From: Flavihumibacter profundi
Lineage (GTDB): Bacteria > Bacteroidota > Bacteroidia > Chitinophagales > Chitinophagaceae
DNA: 64,000 bases
Assembly (NCBI RefSeq): GCF_020076305.1
Contig: NZ_JAIQXE010000004.1
Span: forward strand, 310,001 to 374,000
Direction of reading: 5' to 3'
Numbering within the stretch: the first letter of the stretch is position 1; each line of letters opens with the position of its first letter. Both the position numbers and the translations under genes were made by a program. Below, piece after piece: positions 49,001 through 56,895 of the stretch. The notes under the pieces are model-generated. The model was not told the origin of the DNA and searched no databases. It saw nothing but the letters and a program-made list of their open reading frames with translations.

Positions 49001-51778
49001 CCGGCGTAATGAAGGAAGCAACCTGACATTCGGGTAACGGAACTGCAATGATTGTTCTATGGCACCAATCAGAATGGGATGGGGACCTATCTCAATAAAA
49101 GTGGTATGCCCACTATTTAGCAATTGCCCGATCGTATCTGAAAATAGTACAGGTTTTCTGAGATTATCCATCCAATAGTCAGCATCGAAAGTGAGGTCGT
49201 TCCCGAGGGCACCCGTCACCGTCGAATAGATGGAAATCCTTGCAGATTGAGGATGCAATCCGTCCAATGCCTGGAGCAATTCGGAACGCAAATCATCCAT
49301 TTGCGGACTGTGGGATGCAACATCAACATTTACCAATTTGCAAAAGAGATTTTGGTGCTGTAAGGAAACCATGATTTCTTTCACCGCTTCAGGATCACCG
49401 GATAACACGGTTGATGTAGGACTGTTGATCACAGCGATGGCAATATCATTGCCGTATCCCTTTAGCCATTCTTTGGCCTGGTCCGGCGATAACTCAGTCA
49501 CTAACATACTGCCGCGACCGCGGGACTGCTTCAGGATCTGACTGCGAAGGCATATTACCCGTGTTGCGTCTTCCAGGCTTAATACGCCGGCAATATGTGC
49601 AGCGGCCACCTCACCCATACTGTGTCCTACTACCGCATCCGGTTTTATACCCCATGACTGCCATAGCGTGGCAAGAGCAACCTGAATGGCAAATAGCACT
49701 GGTTGAACTACATCGATTTCTTCGAGTCGTGATTCCGATCGTTCTGCGCGAAGTACGTCTATCAAAGACCACGTAACATGTGCCTGAAAAGCATGATCGA
49801 TTCGTTCTATGGTTTTATAAAAAACCGGTTCCTGTTTTAGCAGTTCGCGGCCCATACCATACCACTGCCCACCCTGTCCCGGAAAAACGAATACAAGCTT
49901 GAGTTGACGACCTGGAACCACGCTACCCAGAAAAATACCGGGGTCTTGCTCTCCCCTTAAGAAAGCCGCAAGGCTGGTGCACAATTCCTTCCTGGAATTA
50001 CCAATTGCCGCCAAACGGCAATCATACTGACTACGTCTTAAACCTGCTGCATAACATATGTCCTTTGTTGAGACAGAAGAATCAGCGGCAAGTAATTCCT
50101 GGAAAGTACGGGCGAGGGATTGCAGCGTTTCAAAGCTATTGGCTGACAGCGGGAGCAGGTGGCAACCGGAAGCAGTTGAATCAATCTGTTCACTATCTTT
50201 TTCATCTTTCTTATTTTGGCCTGCTTCACGCACTACGACATGTACGTTGGTTCCCCCAAAACCAAATGAGCTCACCCCTGCTATCGCTGGGCCGGAGCCC
50301 GAAGGCCATGAAGTCAACTCGTTTTGAACCCGAAGATGAAGTTCATCAAAAGGAATATGTTGATTGGGGGATTGATAATGAAGGCTGGGAAAAATCGTTC
50401 GATGTTTGAGGGACAAAATAACCTTTATTAAGCCAGCAATTCCGGCCGCAGCTTCCAGGTGTCCGATGTTGGTTTTTAAGGAGCCAATTTCACAAAGTCC
50501 ATTTGTACGATTTACACCAAACACAGCACCGAGGGCTTTCGCCTCCATCGAATCACCTAACAGTGTTCCTGTGCCATGGGTTTCTACATATTGAACGCTT
50601 AACGGAGAAACTCCTGCAGACTGGTATGCCTCAAGCAACAATGCTTCCTGTGCTTCCCTACTTGGGGCCATCAATCCATTCGTACGGCCATCCTGATTCA
50701 TGGCGCTACCTAAAATCAAACCATAGACAGGATCCCCGTCAGCCAAGGCAGATGAAAGCGGTTTAAGTACAATCACACCGCCACCTTCACCACGAACATA
50801 ACCATTCGCACGGGCGTCGAATGCTTTGCATCGGCCGTCTGGAGCCAATACACCGGCTTTGGTAAAAGCGATCGAGTGCGCGGGCGACAAAATTATATTT
50901 ACGCCACCCGCAAGTGCCATTCCGCACTCACCACTCCTTAGGCTTTGGCAAGCCAAATGAACCGCGGCCAGGGAGGAAGAACAAGCCGTATCAATGGCCA
51001 TACTAGGTCCATGGAAATCGAAAAAATAAGAAATGCGGTTAGCCGCAATAGATAGAGCATTTCCAGTGCCTGAATGGCTGGTAATCAGGGAAGGATCACC
51101 AAATTGAAGCTGACTGTATTCGTTTATGGAAATGCCTATGAATACACCTGTTTTAGTGCCAGCGAGATTGGCTTGAATCTGACCTGCGTCATCAAGGGCT
51201 TCATAGGATAACTCCAACAGCAATCGTTGTTGCGGATCCATGTATTCAGCTTCCATTGGCGAAATGCCAAAAAAGAAAGGATCGAACTGATCAATGCTGT
51301 CAAGAAATCCTCCCCAATATGAAATTGCTTTGCCAGGAACTGCTGGATCGGGATGATAAAACGCATCCTTTTGCCATCGATCACCCGGAACCTCGGAGAT
51401 CGCATCGGTACCGGTGCGGAGTAATTGCCAAAAAGATTCGGGATCATTTGCTCCTGGAAACCTGCATCCTATACCAATGACAGCAATCGGTTCTGCAGCA
51501 GTATCCGGAAATGAATTAGAGGGTAAGGCGGGCGACTTGTTTTCTGCAGGCACACCCAGATAACGGGAGAGCATCTCTATGCTGGGGTACTCATAAGCCA
51601 GGGTGGGCGAAAGACGGCGGCCAAGCAACTCTTCCAGGTCGCCTGAAAGCGTTACAGCATCGCGTGAGGATAGCCCATAGTTCGCAAAAGGATCATGAAT
51701 ATCAATTGTATCCGGAGCAATATGCAACAGCTCCGCGACGTGAGTAATCAACCAATCTTGAATTTCTCTTGTGTTCAA
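46088..51778 (-). CDS. Type I PKS, ACP-KS-AT-DH-KR-ACP
   Basis: An 1896-residue PKS. An N-terminal ACP (Ser38 in NYGLSSRDAV) should receive the acyl chain from the FAAL. KS: C266 in DTACSSSLA, H401 and H440. AT: S720 in GHSMGEVAAAH and VASHS around H823, a motif closer to methylmalonyl than malonyl types. DH: H1030 in EDHRIDDEILLP and D1201 in HPALLDACLQ; the usual Gly of HxxxGxxxxP is Asp. KR: GGLGGLGLAT, S1664, Y1677 and an LDD motif (B-type). A second ACP has Ser1836. There is no ER, so one round should give an alpha,beta-unsaturated chain. The start is TTG; no ATG exists before the upstream stop, and TTG gives the proper ACP start. The NRPS follows at once. Confidence 0.94.
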   Translation of the reverse strand: MNTREIQDWLITHVAELLHIAPDTIDIHDPFANYGLSSRDAVTLSGDLEELLGRRLSPTLAYEYPSIEMLSRYLGVPAENKSPALPSNSFPDTAAEPIAVIGIGCRFPGANDPESFWQLLRTGTDAISEVPGDRWQKDAFYHPDPAVPGKAISYWGGFLDSIDQFDPFFFGISPMEAEYMDPQQRLLLELSYEALDDAGQIQANLAGTKTGVFIGISINEYSQLQFGDPSLITSHSGTGNALSIAANRISYFFDFHGPSMAIDTACSSSLAAVHLACQSLRSGECGMALAGGVNIILSPAHSIAFTKAGVLAPDGRCKAFDARANGYVRGEGGGVIVLKPLSSALADGDPVYGLILGSAMNQDGRTNGLMAPSREAQEALLLEAYQSAGVSPLSVQYVETHGTGTLLGDSMEAKALGAVFGVNRTNGLCEIGSLKTNIGHLEAAAGIAGLIKVILSLKHRTIFPSLHYQSPNQHIPFDELHLRVQNELTSWPSGSGPAIAGVSSFGFGGTNVHVVVREAGQNKKDEKDSEQIDSTASGCHLLPLSANSFETLQSLARTFQELLAADSSVSTKDICYAAGLRRSQYDCRLAAIGNSRKELCTSLAAFLRGEQDPGIFLGSVVPGRQLKLVFVFPGQGGQWYGMGRELLKQEPVFYKTIERIDHAFQAHVTWSLIDVLRAERSESRLEEIDVVQPVLFAIQVALATLWQSWGIKPDAVVGHSMGEVAAAHIAGVLSLEDATRVICLRSQILKQSRGRGSMLVTELSPDQAKEWLKGYGNDIAIAVINSPTSTVLSGDPEAVKEIMVSLQHQNLFCKLVNVDVASHSPQMDDLRSELLQALDGLHPQSARISIYSTVTGALGNDLTFDADYWMDNLRKPVLFSDTIGQLLNSGHTTFIEIGPHPILIGAIEQSLQFRYPNVRLLPSLRREEPEREALLGSLGALYTEGFSIAWDKFYPSGGKYVHLPSIPWQRQRYWIDAKPASSKNPWHRAKEEGRNSHPLMGDRMNLANSPSTFIWQTEIDNRVLRFLEDHRIDDEILLPATAYIEMALQSAQETGLNNSHELSDFVFKERMILQNGKPRSIQALLSPGKEGSFLFSVYSRTGPGENWVLHASVTLKKHQTAVGLVATFGTPPDVIRQLSTANFSGEEFYQKLRERGIQYGPSFRAIEYAWCKNNEAIARIRLPESLQYDIGDYQIHPALLDACLQVLAATQSASADQSLYIPTGCKCIRFFSRPDKLIWSHVSLQSEPASGTDVIHADIRLYDENNQIVAELIGFRLQLTGRRKCHLLSRQDTWLYQLRWQVQEQPGTTSGTLPEKRQWLIFADDEGLGEALAKQLEIIGDSCHLLLCNEVIKNLDNADEGAFLEIIEKHLQETPSPLYGVIHLWSLSIPKPSSDVLETKDMMQMLGCNSVLLIVQALARRLAGLPRLWLVTRGTQSVKSGEPIAVEQSALWGLGKVISFEFPELNCIRIDLDRHQSNDEAVPLLLKQISLDDHEDQIAFRAGIRFVLRLLPFTHSTSSSSPAVSLRADSTYLITGGLGGLGLATAKWMAGRGARHLVLLGRSEPSPEAMCIVEQMRDEGIEVVIAQADVSDADQVEQVFKDIEQNMPMLRGVVHAAGVLDDGSLLNLDTVRMKNVMAPKVNGTWNLHQATVNVPLDFFVLFSSVVSVLGSPGQGNYAAASSFLDAMAYYRRNMGLPAISINWGPWAEVGLAAEATDRLKEQNASTQHLIKVIKIDQGLEILEQLLAEPTPQIIVLPFELSNLLELYPTAAVMPFFAEVGGNDTHVARLYARPKLRQKYVAPRSEIERKLAELWRHTLHIDRVGVHDSFFELGGDSVLAAQILSLAQKNFGIRINPQDAFKAFTIERLAEMLEAEILSKIEEMSEEEAQRLLANNT

Positions 51779-51793
51779 TATATCGTCAGTTAA

Positions 51794-51836
51794 CAGGAAG
51801 AAAAAAGTTACTTAACAAATTACCTTTTTCTTCCTG
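51794..51836. repeat. Perfect 12-bp inverted repeat between LLM and PKS genes
   Basis: CAGGAAGAAAAA at 51794-51805 is exactly mirrored by TTTTTCTTCCTG at 51825-51836, with a 19-base loop. It lies in the 94-base gap before the PKS TTG start. In the transcript it would form a stem whose end is 15 bases from that start. There is no U-run after it, so it is not a standard intrinsic terminator. It might set the PKS level by hiding the weak start, by attenuation or by mRNA processing. The repeat is certain; the role is inference. Confidence 0.75.
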
Positions 51837-51872
51837 ATCTCAATAGATCCTGGTTTCTTTTTATTTTGTATG

Positions 51873-53180
51873 CTACTTCTTTGAACGCTTTCCACCCACC
51901 TGCATCTGCCAGAATGCAGTCATACCCGGACGCCGATCGGGAGCGCCTTGTGGATTTTCGGTACTCATTTGATTCCACAATAGTGGATAAGCCTCAATTG
52001 GCGGCACGTCTTTCATGTTCTCAAGTTGCTGAATATGACGCTGCGCCTCATCAATGAATGGCGACAAGATATCGCGCTTCACTTGTTCCCGTTTTGCCTC
52101 CCTGTCTTTAAATTGCGGCAGGACTTCTTTCGCAAAAAGTTCCATGGACGCACAAATATGCTCATGACGATAGTTTCCGCTTTGTTGTAAAAGAATCAAT
52201 TGGTCTACACCGGCTGCTTCTAAAGCGGAAAAATTCTCAATCAGTAGCTTCGGGCTTCCTATCCCTCCCATGCCGGCTTTCTTTCGTTCGCGTTCCATTC
52301 TTTCAATAACAGATACCGGTCTCTGTTTAAATTCATTCCACAAATTGGTATGGCCAGGAACGTGGGTGCCGTCGCGCCAATAATGACCTAATCCGAATGC
52401 AAAAAACTGGGCTCCTTCCTGGCCTCGACTGATCGCCGTTTCATTATCCTGATCACACATAAACCCTGTGAGCATAGCCACATTCGGATTCACTGCTTGT
52501 CCAATAGGTGTGCACTTGCTTTTGAAAGATTCATAATACTCATCAACCCAAAATTTCGCTTCTTCTGCGTTTACAAAAGCGAACGTTAGCGCTCCCATAC
52601 CCAGATGGGCAGCCAGTTTTACACTGTCCCGGTTCGAACAAGCAGCCCAAATTGGAGGATGAGGTTTCTGCAAAGGTTTCGGGACCACGTTCCTGTGGGG
52701 CATAGAAAAGTATTTTCCCTCGAAACCGGGATAAGGATTCATGCACATCATTTTTACGGTCTCCTCTACAGCCTCAGCCCACATGGCACGTTTGTCAACA
52801 AAGTCAACGCCAAACCCTTCAAGTTCCATGCGTGACCCCGACTCGCCGGTGCCCCACTCCACGCGTCCACCACTTAGGATATCGAGTGTAGCAAGCCGTT
52901 CCGCAATTCGGGCCGGATGATTAAACTTAGGAGACATCGCAACAATTCCATGTCCGAGGCGGATGTTTTTGGTCCTTTGACTACAAGCTGCCAGGAAGAC
53001 TTCGGGGGCAGAGGAATGACAATACTCTTCAAGAAAGTGATGTTCTTGTGCCCAGACAAAGTCAATGCCTAGACGATCCGCTAACTCTACCTGTTCCAGG
53101 GCTTCCTGAAAAATTCTTGATTCATCCCCTTGATGCCAGGGACGGGGCAATTGCAGATCGATAAATATGCCGAATTTCAT
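51873..53180 (-). CDS. Luciferase-like (LLM) flavin-dependent monooxygenase
   Basis: A 435-residue LLM-class protein. It has the barrel start MKFGIFIDLQLPRPWHQGD, the FVWAQEHHFLEEY block, RLGHGIVAMSPKFNHPARI and LDILSGGRVEWGTGESGS, as in bacterial luciferase alpha-like monooxygenases that use reduced flavin. Members within PKS/NRPS clusters hydroxylate or oxidise carrier-bound chains. The C-terminal tail of about 60 residues is charged and extra to the core. It overlaps the FAAL stop by 4 bases (ATGA), so translation is coupled. The site of oxidation is unknown. Confidence 0.9.
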   Translation of the reverse strand: MKFGIFIDLQLPRPWHQGDESRIFQEALEQVELADRLGIDFVWAQEHHFLEEYCHSSAPEVFLAACSQRTKNIRLGHGIVAMSPKFNHPARIAERLATLDILSGGRVEWGTGESGSRMELEGFGVDFVDKRAMWAEAVEETVKMMCMNPYPGFEGKYFSMPHRNVVPKPLQKPHPPIWAACSNRDSVKLAAHLGMGALTFAFVNAEEAKFWVDEYYESFKSKCTPIGQAVNPNVAMLTGFMCDQDNETAISRGQEGAQFFAFGLGHYWRDGTHVPGHTNLWNEFKQRPVSVIERMERERKKAGMGGIGSPKLLIENFSALEAAGVDQLILLQQSGNYRHEHICASMELFAKEVLPQFKDREAKREQVKRDILSPFIDEAQRHIQQLENMKDVPPIEAYPLLWNQMSTENPQGAPDRRPGMTAFWQMQVGGKRSKK

Positions 53181-54901
53181 GTTAATATGATTTCGTTCAA
53201 GGTTCCAGCTAAGTAGTTTGTTTTACAGAGATAGTGTTTTATTTTACCACTGGCAGTTTTTGGTATGCCACCAGGTCTGGTAAGTCTGATATCATCGACA
53301 TGAAGATCATGATGCACCGCGACAGCTTTGCGGATGGCCATTATGATTTCTTCTGCTTTCACATCAGGATTCTGCTCAATCTCAGCAATGATGATGATTC
53401 GCTCACCTTCAGAATTATTAATCGAAAAAGCAGCAGATCCTGCCTGCCGGATAGCTGGATGGGAACTTTCTACCGTTCTTTCTATGTCATTGGGATAGTG
53501 GTTATTGCCATCAGAAATAATGAGGTCCTTGAGACGTCCGGTAATAAATAACTCCCCTTCATGCAAAAACCCAAGATCCCCGGTACGCAGGAAAGGCCCT
53601 TCCCCGCTGTTAGACAACCGCGCACCAAAAGTCAACTCAGTTTCGGAAGGCTTATTCCAATAACCATGCGCGACACTGGGTCCACTTACCCAGATTTCTC
53701 CGACCTGATCCGCAGGGCATAGTGTCAGCGTTCCTGTATCAACAATCCTTATCTTCTGATCGGACCCGTTTTGCCCACAACTTACCAGTGTCCGGGTATC
53801 CTCCCTCCTGGTCGGAGAAATTATTACCTGATTTTGTTCAAGCCCCGAACTCATCAGATTTTGGATCACTGGTGACCTGCCTTTTGGTCCTCCCATAACC
53901 ATTAATGTTGCCTCAGCCAAGCCGTAACAAGGCAAAAAGGCCTCGCGGCGAAAACCACAAGGGGCAAAGTAATCTGCAAACTGATCCAATGATTTGTGAT
54001 AAACCTGTTCAGCACCATTAAATGCAACTTCCCAACAGCTGAGATCAAGTAGTTCTCTTTGTTCGGGTTTGATCTTCTTCATACATAAATCGTATGCAAA
54101 ATTAGGTCCCCCACTTGTTGTGGCACGGAAACGGGAGATTGCTTGTAGCCAGCGATATGGACGTTGCAAAAACATCATATGCGGGATCAATGTGGCCGGG
54201 TATCCCGTGTAGAGCGGTTGCAAAATTCCCCCCACGAGCCCCATATCATGATAGGGTGGCAACCAAATGACAGCGTGACTTTCACTTGATTGTCCAAAAT
54301 ACTTCTCAATAAGGCCCAGGTTATGGAGCAGATTGCTGTGACTTACCATTACACCTTTTGGTGTGGTCGTTGAACCGGATGTGTATTGGAGAAATGCAAT
54401 ATCGTTCCCTTCAATTTCAGGCTTTTGCCATTTCTCAGCCCAGTTATCTATTTCATTGTTGTCCGTTACCAGCAGCTTCATGTTACCAAACCCGGCCTTA
54501 ACCGCTTTTTGAGAATTTATCACATCAAAGAGCGCTGAATTTAATAGAACTACAGCCGGTGCGGCATCGTCAACTATACCGAGAATTATTGGAAGCATTC
54601 TCTCCATACGGGCAGGATGAGGGGGATAAGCCGGAATAGCGATGATTTTAGCATAGAGACAACCAAAATAAGCAGCAACAAAATCCAGCCCTGGTGCAAA
54701 TAGCAAAAGCGCCCGATCTCCAGCCCTGGTGGAAGACTGTAGCAAAGCTCCGATTGAACGAGCACGTCGATCCAGATCTTCATAAGTCAATACAACTTCA
54801 TCATATTCTCCATCTGCCAGGTATCGATAGGCCAGCCTGTTTGGCTGATTATTTGCGCGCAAACGCAAGATATCAACCAGTGAAGTTGGCAGATGAGTCA
54901 T
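53177..54901 (-). CDS. Fatty acyl-AMP ligase (FAAL)
   Basis: About 574 residues from the ATG at 54901 (MTHLPTSLVDILRLRANNQP); the frame also opens at a GTG at 54925, but the ATG fits the family start. Motifs are FLQYTSGSTTTPKGVMVSH, WLPPYHDMGLVGGILQPLY, GGPNFAYDLC and LPCYGLAEATLMVMGG, all diagnostic of FAAL rather than CoA ligase, along with the FAAL-type insertion after it. FAALs activate a free fatty acid as acyl-AMP and pass it to an ACP, not to CoA. The natural acceptor is the N-terminal ACP of the PKS. It is separated from the upstream membrane-protein gene by about 190 AT-rich bases, where an internal promoter could lie. Confidence 0.94.
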   Translation of the reverse strand: MTHLPTSLVDILRLRANNQPNRLAYRYLADGEYDEVVLTYEDLDRRARSIGALLQSSTRAGDRALLLFAPGLDFVAAYFGCLYAKIIAIPAYPPHPARMERMLPIILGIVDDAAPAVVLLNSALFDVINSQKAVKAGFGNMKLLVTDNNEIDNWAEKWQKPEIEGNDIAFLQYTSGSTTTPKGVMVSHSNLLHNLGLIEKYFGQSSESHAVIWLPPYHDMGLVGGILQPLYTGYPATLIPHMMFLQRPYRWLQAISRFRATTSGGPNFAYDLCMKKIKPEQRELLDLSCWEVAFNGAEQVYHKSLDQFADYFAPCGFRREAFLPCYGLAEATLMVMGGPKGRSPVIQNLMSSGLEQNQVIISPTRREDTRTLVSCGQNGSDQKIRIVDTGTLTLCPADQVGEIWVSGPSVAHGYWNKPSETELTFGARLSNSGEGPFLRTGDLGFLHEGELFITGRLKDLIISDGNNHYPNDIERTVESSHPAIRQAGSAAFSINNSEGERIIIIAEIEQNPDVKAEEIIMAIRKAVAVHHDLHVDDIRLTRPGGIPKTASGKIKHYLCKTNYLAGTLNEIILT

Positions 54902-55095
54902 ATAAAGGCATTTTAATTGAATCACTTAATAATGAAAAAATAAAACACACCAGCTACACACATAATCGTAAGTGGTGATTCACTTGAGCAGTATACCACG
55001 GAAGCCCACTAATAAATGGATTGCAGTTCTTTATTTAATATAATAAATATATTTTGATTTTGCTTTCCGGGAAAGATATAGAAGGCAAAAAAAAC

Positions 55096-55752
55096 TTAAG
55101 TCAGTGAAGATTTATTAACGGATTTCTTGTTGGAATTGATAACCAAAATAATCAGCAAGCTCAAAATAGCTGCAAAAAAACACCAAACAGAAATTAAATA
55201 GTCCGTGAAAAATATATAAGTAAGGATCAACGAAGCCATCATAGCTCCTGCCAGCAACTTCGTATGGCGTAAAGTGGAAAGAAACGGAGTAACAGCTATG
55301 GTTACAAAATTCAGGGGGCGCATTATATTAAGATATGGGAAATCGCGGTAATAGCGGATATGATGGTGCTCCGCAACGGCTGAAATATCATGCGTAATGA
55401 GGCAATAAAACATATATAAAGACGAAGCCCCTCCTAATAATAAAAAGTAGAACAAAATTTTTTTCCGGCGTTTATCTGTTTCCATCAACCACATAATAAG
55501 TGGAACCCAAATTGGCCAGATGGGTTGAGAAATGAATGAGTAGCCATAAAGTGCCGGCTTATAAAAGGAAGCGAAATCCGGATATTTTAAGGATAGCCAC
55601 AAAAAGCCTTCAGCGATTTGATGAAAACTAAAAACAATGGGTGTACAAGCAAAAGCCAACATCCCTGGAGATTCCGTACGTTTGATAGCATATAAACCCG
55701 GACCTAAAAGGCCAGCTCCCACCGCAAAACTTGCACCTGCTGAGAAACACAT
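55096..55752 (-). CDS. DUF6629-like membrane protein
   Basis: A membrane protein of about 218 residues with six or seven hydrophobic segments. I chose the ATG at 55752 since members of this group begin with MCFSA-type sequence, here MCFSAGASFAVGAGLLGP; the frame extends to an ATG at 55827 (25 more residues). FSFHQIAEGFLWLSL and AEHHHIRYYRDFPYLN are other distinctive blocks, the latter with three adjacent histidines. The function of the family is unknown. It lies between oleD and the FAAL gene, in the same direction, so a role in handling or exporting a lipid product is possible but unproved. Confidence 0.75.
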   Translation of the reverse strand: MCFSAGASFAVGAGLLGPGLYAIKRTESPGMLAFACTPIVFSFHQIAEGFLWLSLKYPDFASFYKPALYGYSFISQPIWPIWVPLIMWLMETDKRRKKILFYFLLLGGASSLYMFYCLITHDISAVAEHHHIRYYRDFPYLNIMRPLNFVTIAVTPFLSTLRHTKLLAGAMMASLILTYIFFTDYLISVWCFFAAILSLLIILVINSNKKSVNKSSLT

Positions 55753-55893
55753 AAGTAGCGTTTTAATTAACCCAGCTTGATAATTCTTCAGGTAATCATC
55801 GGCATCATTTCTTTGAATAAGAATCATCGAAGCAAAAAATAATTTTTACCTCTCTTTGAAGCTACGATTTTTATACATCCCGATCCAAAAGAT

Positions 55894-56895
55894 TCATCGA
55901 TTAGAAGCCCTTGAAACCCACGCCCGCAAGCGCTCCATTCCTTGTTCTAAAGAAACCACCACTTCGTACCCGAAATCCTGCCTTGCGGCAGAAATATCGT
56001 ACCAATGTGAAGTGGAAAGTTGTTGGGCGAGAAAAAGTGTGATTGCCGGTTCAGCAGAAATCCCGAAAATCCGGTAGGCAGTTTCTAAAAACCGGCCTGC
56101 AAAGCGGGCGATTCTTGGGGACAAGTGCTTGGTAACCGGAGGGATTCCGCCGGAGGCCAGTAATTGATTGATCAGTTCTGCAATGGGTATAGGGGCGCCC
56201 TGGGAGATGAAATAGGTTTTCCCTTCTACCGGTGCCGGGTCCCGGAGCAGTTGGTCAAATGCCTGCAGATGGGCTTTGGCTGCATTGTCGATATAAATGC
56301 AGTCCACCAGGTTCTGGGAGCTGCCTAGAATTCGGAGTTTGCCTGCTTGAGACTTTTTAAATAAGCGGGGAAGAAAATGGCGGTCTTCCGGTCCCCAAAT
56401 CAGGTGCGGGCGCAGGGAAACAGTTTTCAGGAAAGGGTCATTAGCGGCTATGACTAGTTTTTCCGCCATAGCCTTGGTTTTGGGATACCATGCGTCATAT
56501 TTTGGGGGATAGGGAAGGCTTTCGTTATGACCTTCCGAATCTTTGCCGTCATAAACCACGCTGGGCGAACTGGTGAAGATGAGGTTGCGGATAGCCAATT
56601 CGCGGCAGGCCTTCAGTACGTTTTCCGTACCTGTGACATTGGCCAGGTAAAAATCTTTGTATTTGCCCCAGATACCCGTTTTGGCTGCAACATGAAAAAC
56701 CGCTTCGCAGCCCATCATTGCCTGTTTCAACACAGCATATTCCGAGATATGACCCTGGAAATGCGTCACCCCCATTTGATCCAGCTCTGGGTAATTTCCC
56801 CGGGAAAAGGTTACCACTTCATGCCCCTTGGCGCACAATTGACGTACAATTGCGAGACCCAAAAATCCGCCGCCGCCGGTTACAAACAGTTTCAT
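55894..56895 (-). CDS. oleD: OleD-like NADPH-dependent beta-keto acid reductase
   Basis: A 333-residue extended SDR of the 3beta-HSD type. The nucleotide site is KLFVTGGGGFLGLAIVRQL, followed by FHVAAKTGIWGKYKDFY, FTSSPSVVYDGKD and the catalytic YPKTKAMAEKL. These features and its place directly after oleC match OleD, which reduces the 2-alkyl-3-keto acid made by OleA to the 3-hydroxy acid. It overlaps oleC by 4 bases (ATGA). The substrate could differ here if the condensing partner is an assembly-line intermediate. Confidence 0.9.
   Translation of the reverse strand: MKLFVTGGGGFLGLAIVRQLCAKGHEVVTFSRGNYPELDQMGVTHFQGHISEYAVLKQAMMGCEAVFHVAAKTGIWGKYKDFYLANVTGTENVLKACRELAIRNLIFTSSPSVVYDGKDSEGHNESLPYPPKYDAWYPKTKAMAEKLVIAANDPFLKTVSLRPHLIWGPEDRHFLPRLFKKSQAGKLRILGSSQNLVDCIYIDNAAKAHLQAFDQLLRDPAPVEGKTYFISQGAPIPIAELINQLLASGGIPPVTKHLSPRIARFAGRFLETAYRIFGISAEPAITLFLAQQLSTSHWYDISAARQDFGYEVVVSLEQGMERLRAWVSRASNR

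Noticed and set aside
46088-51778. Many open frames of 60-130 codons on the plus strand opposite the PKS and NRPS genes
   Set aside because: They are in shadow of well-conserved domains, have no recognisable motifs and their composition follows the codon positions of the real genes.
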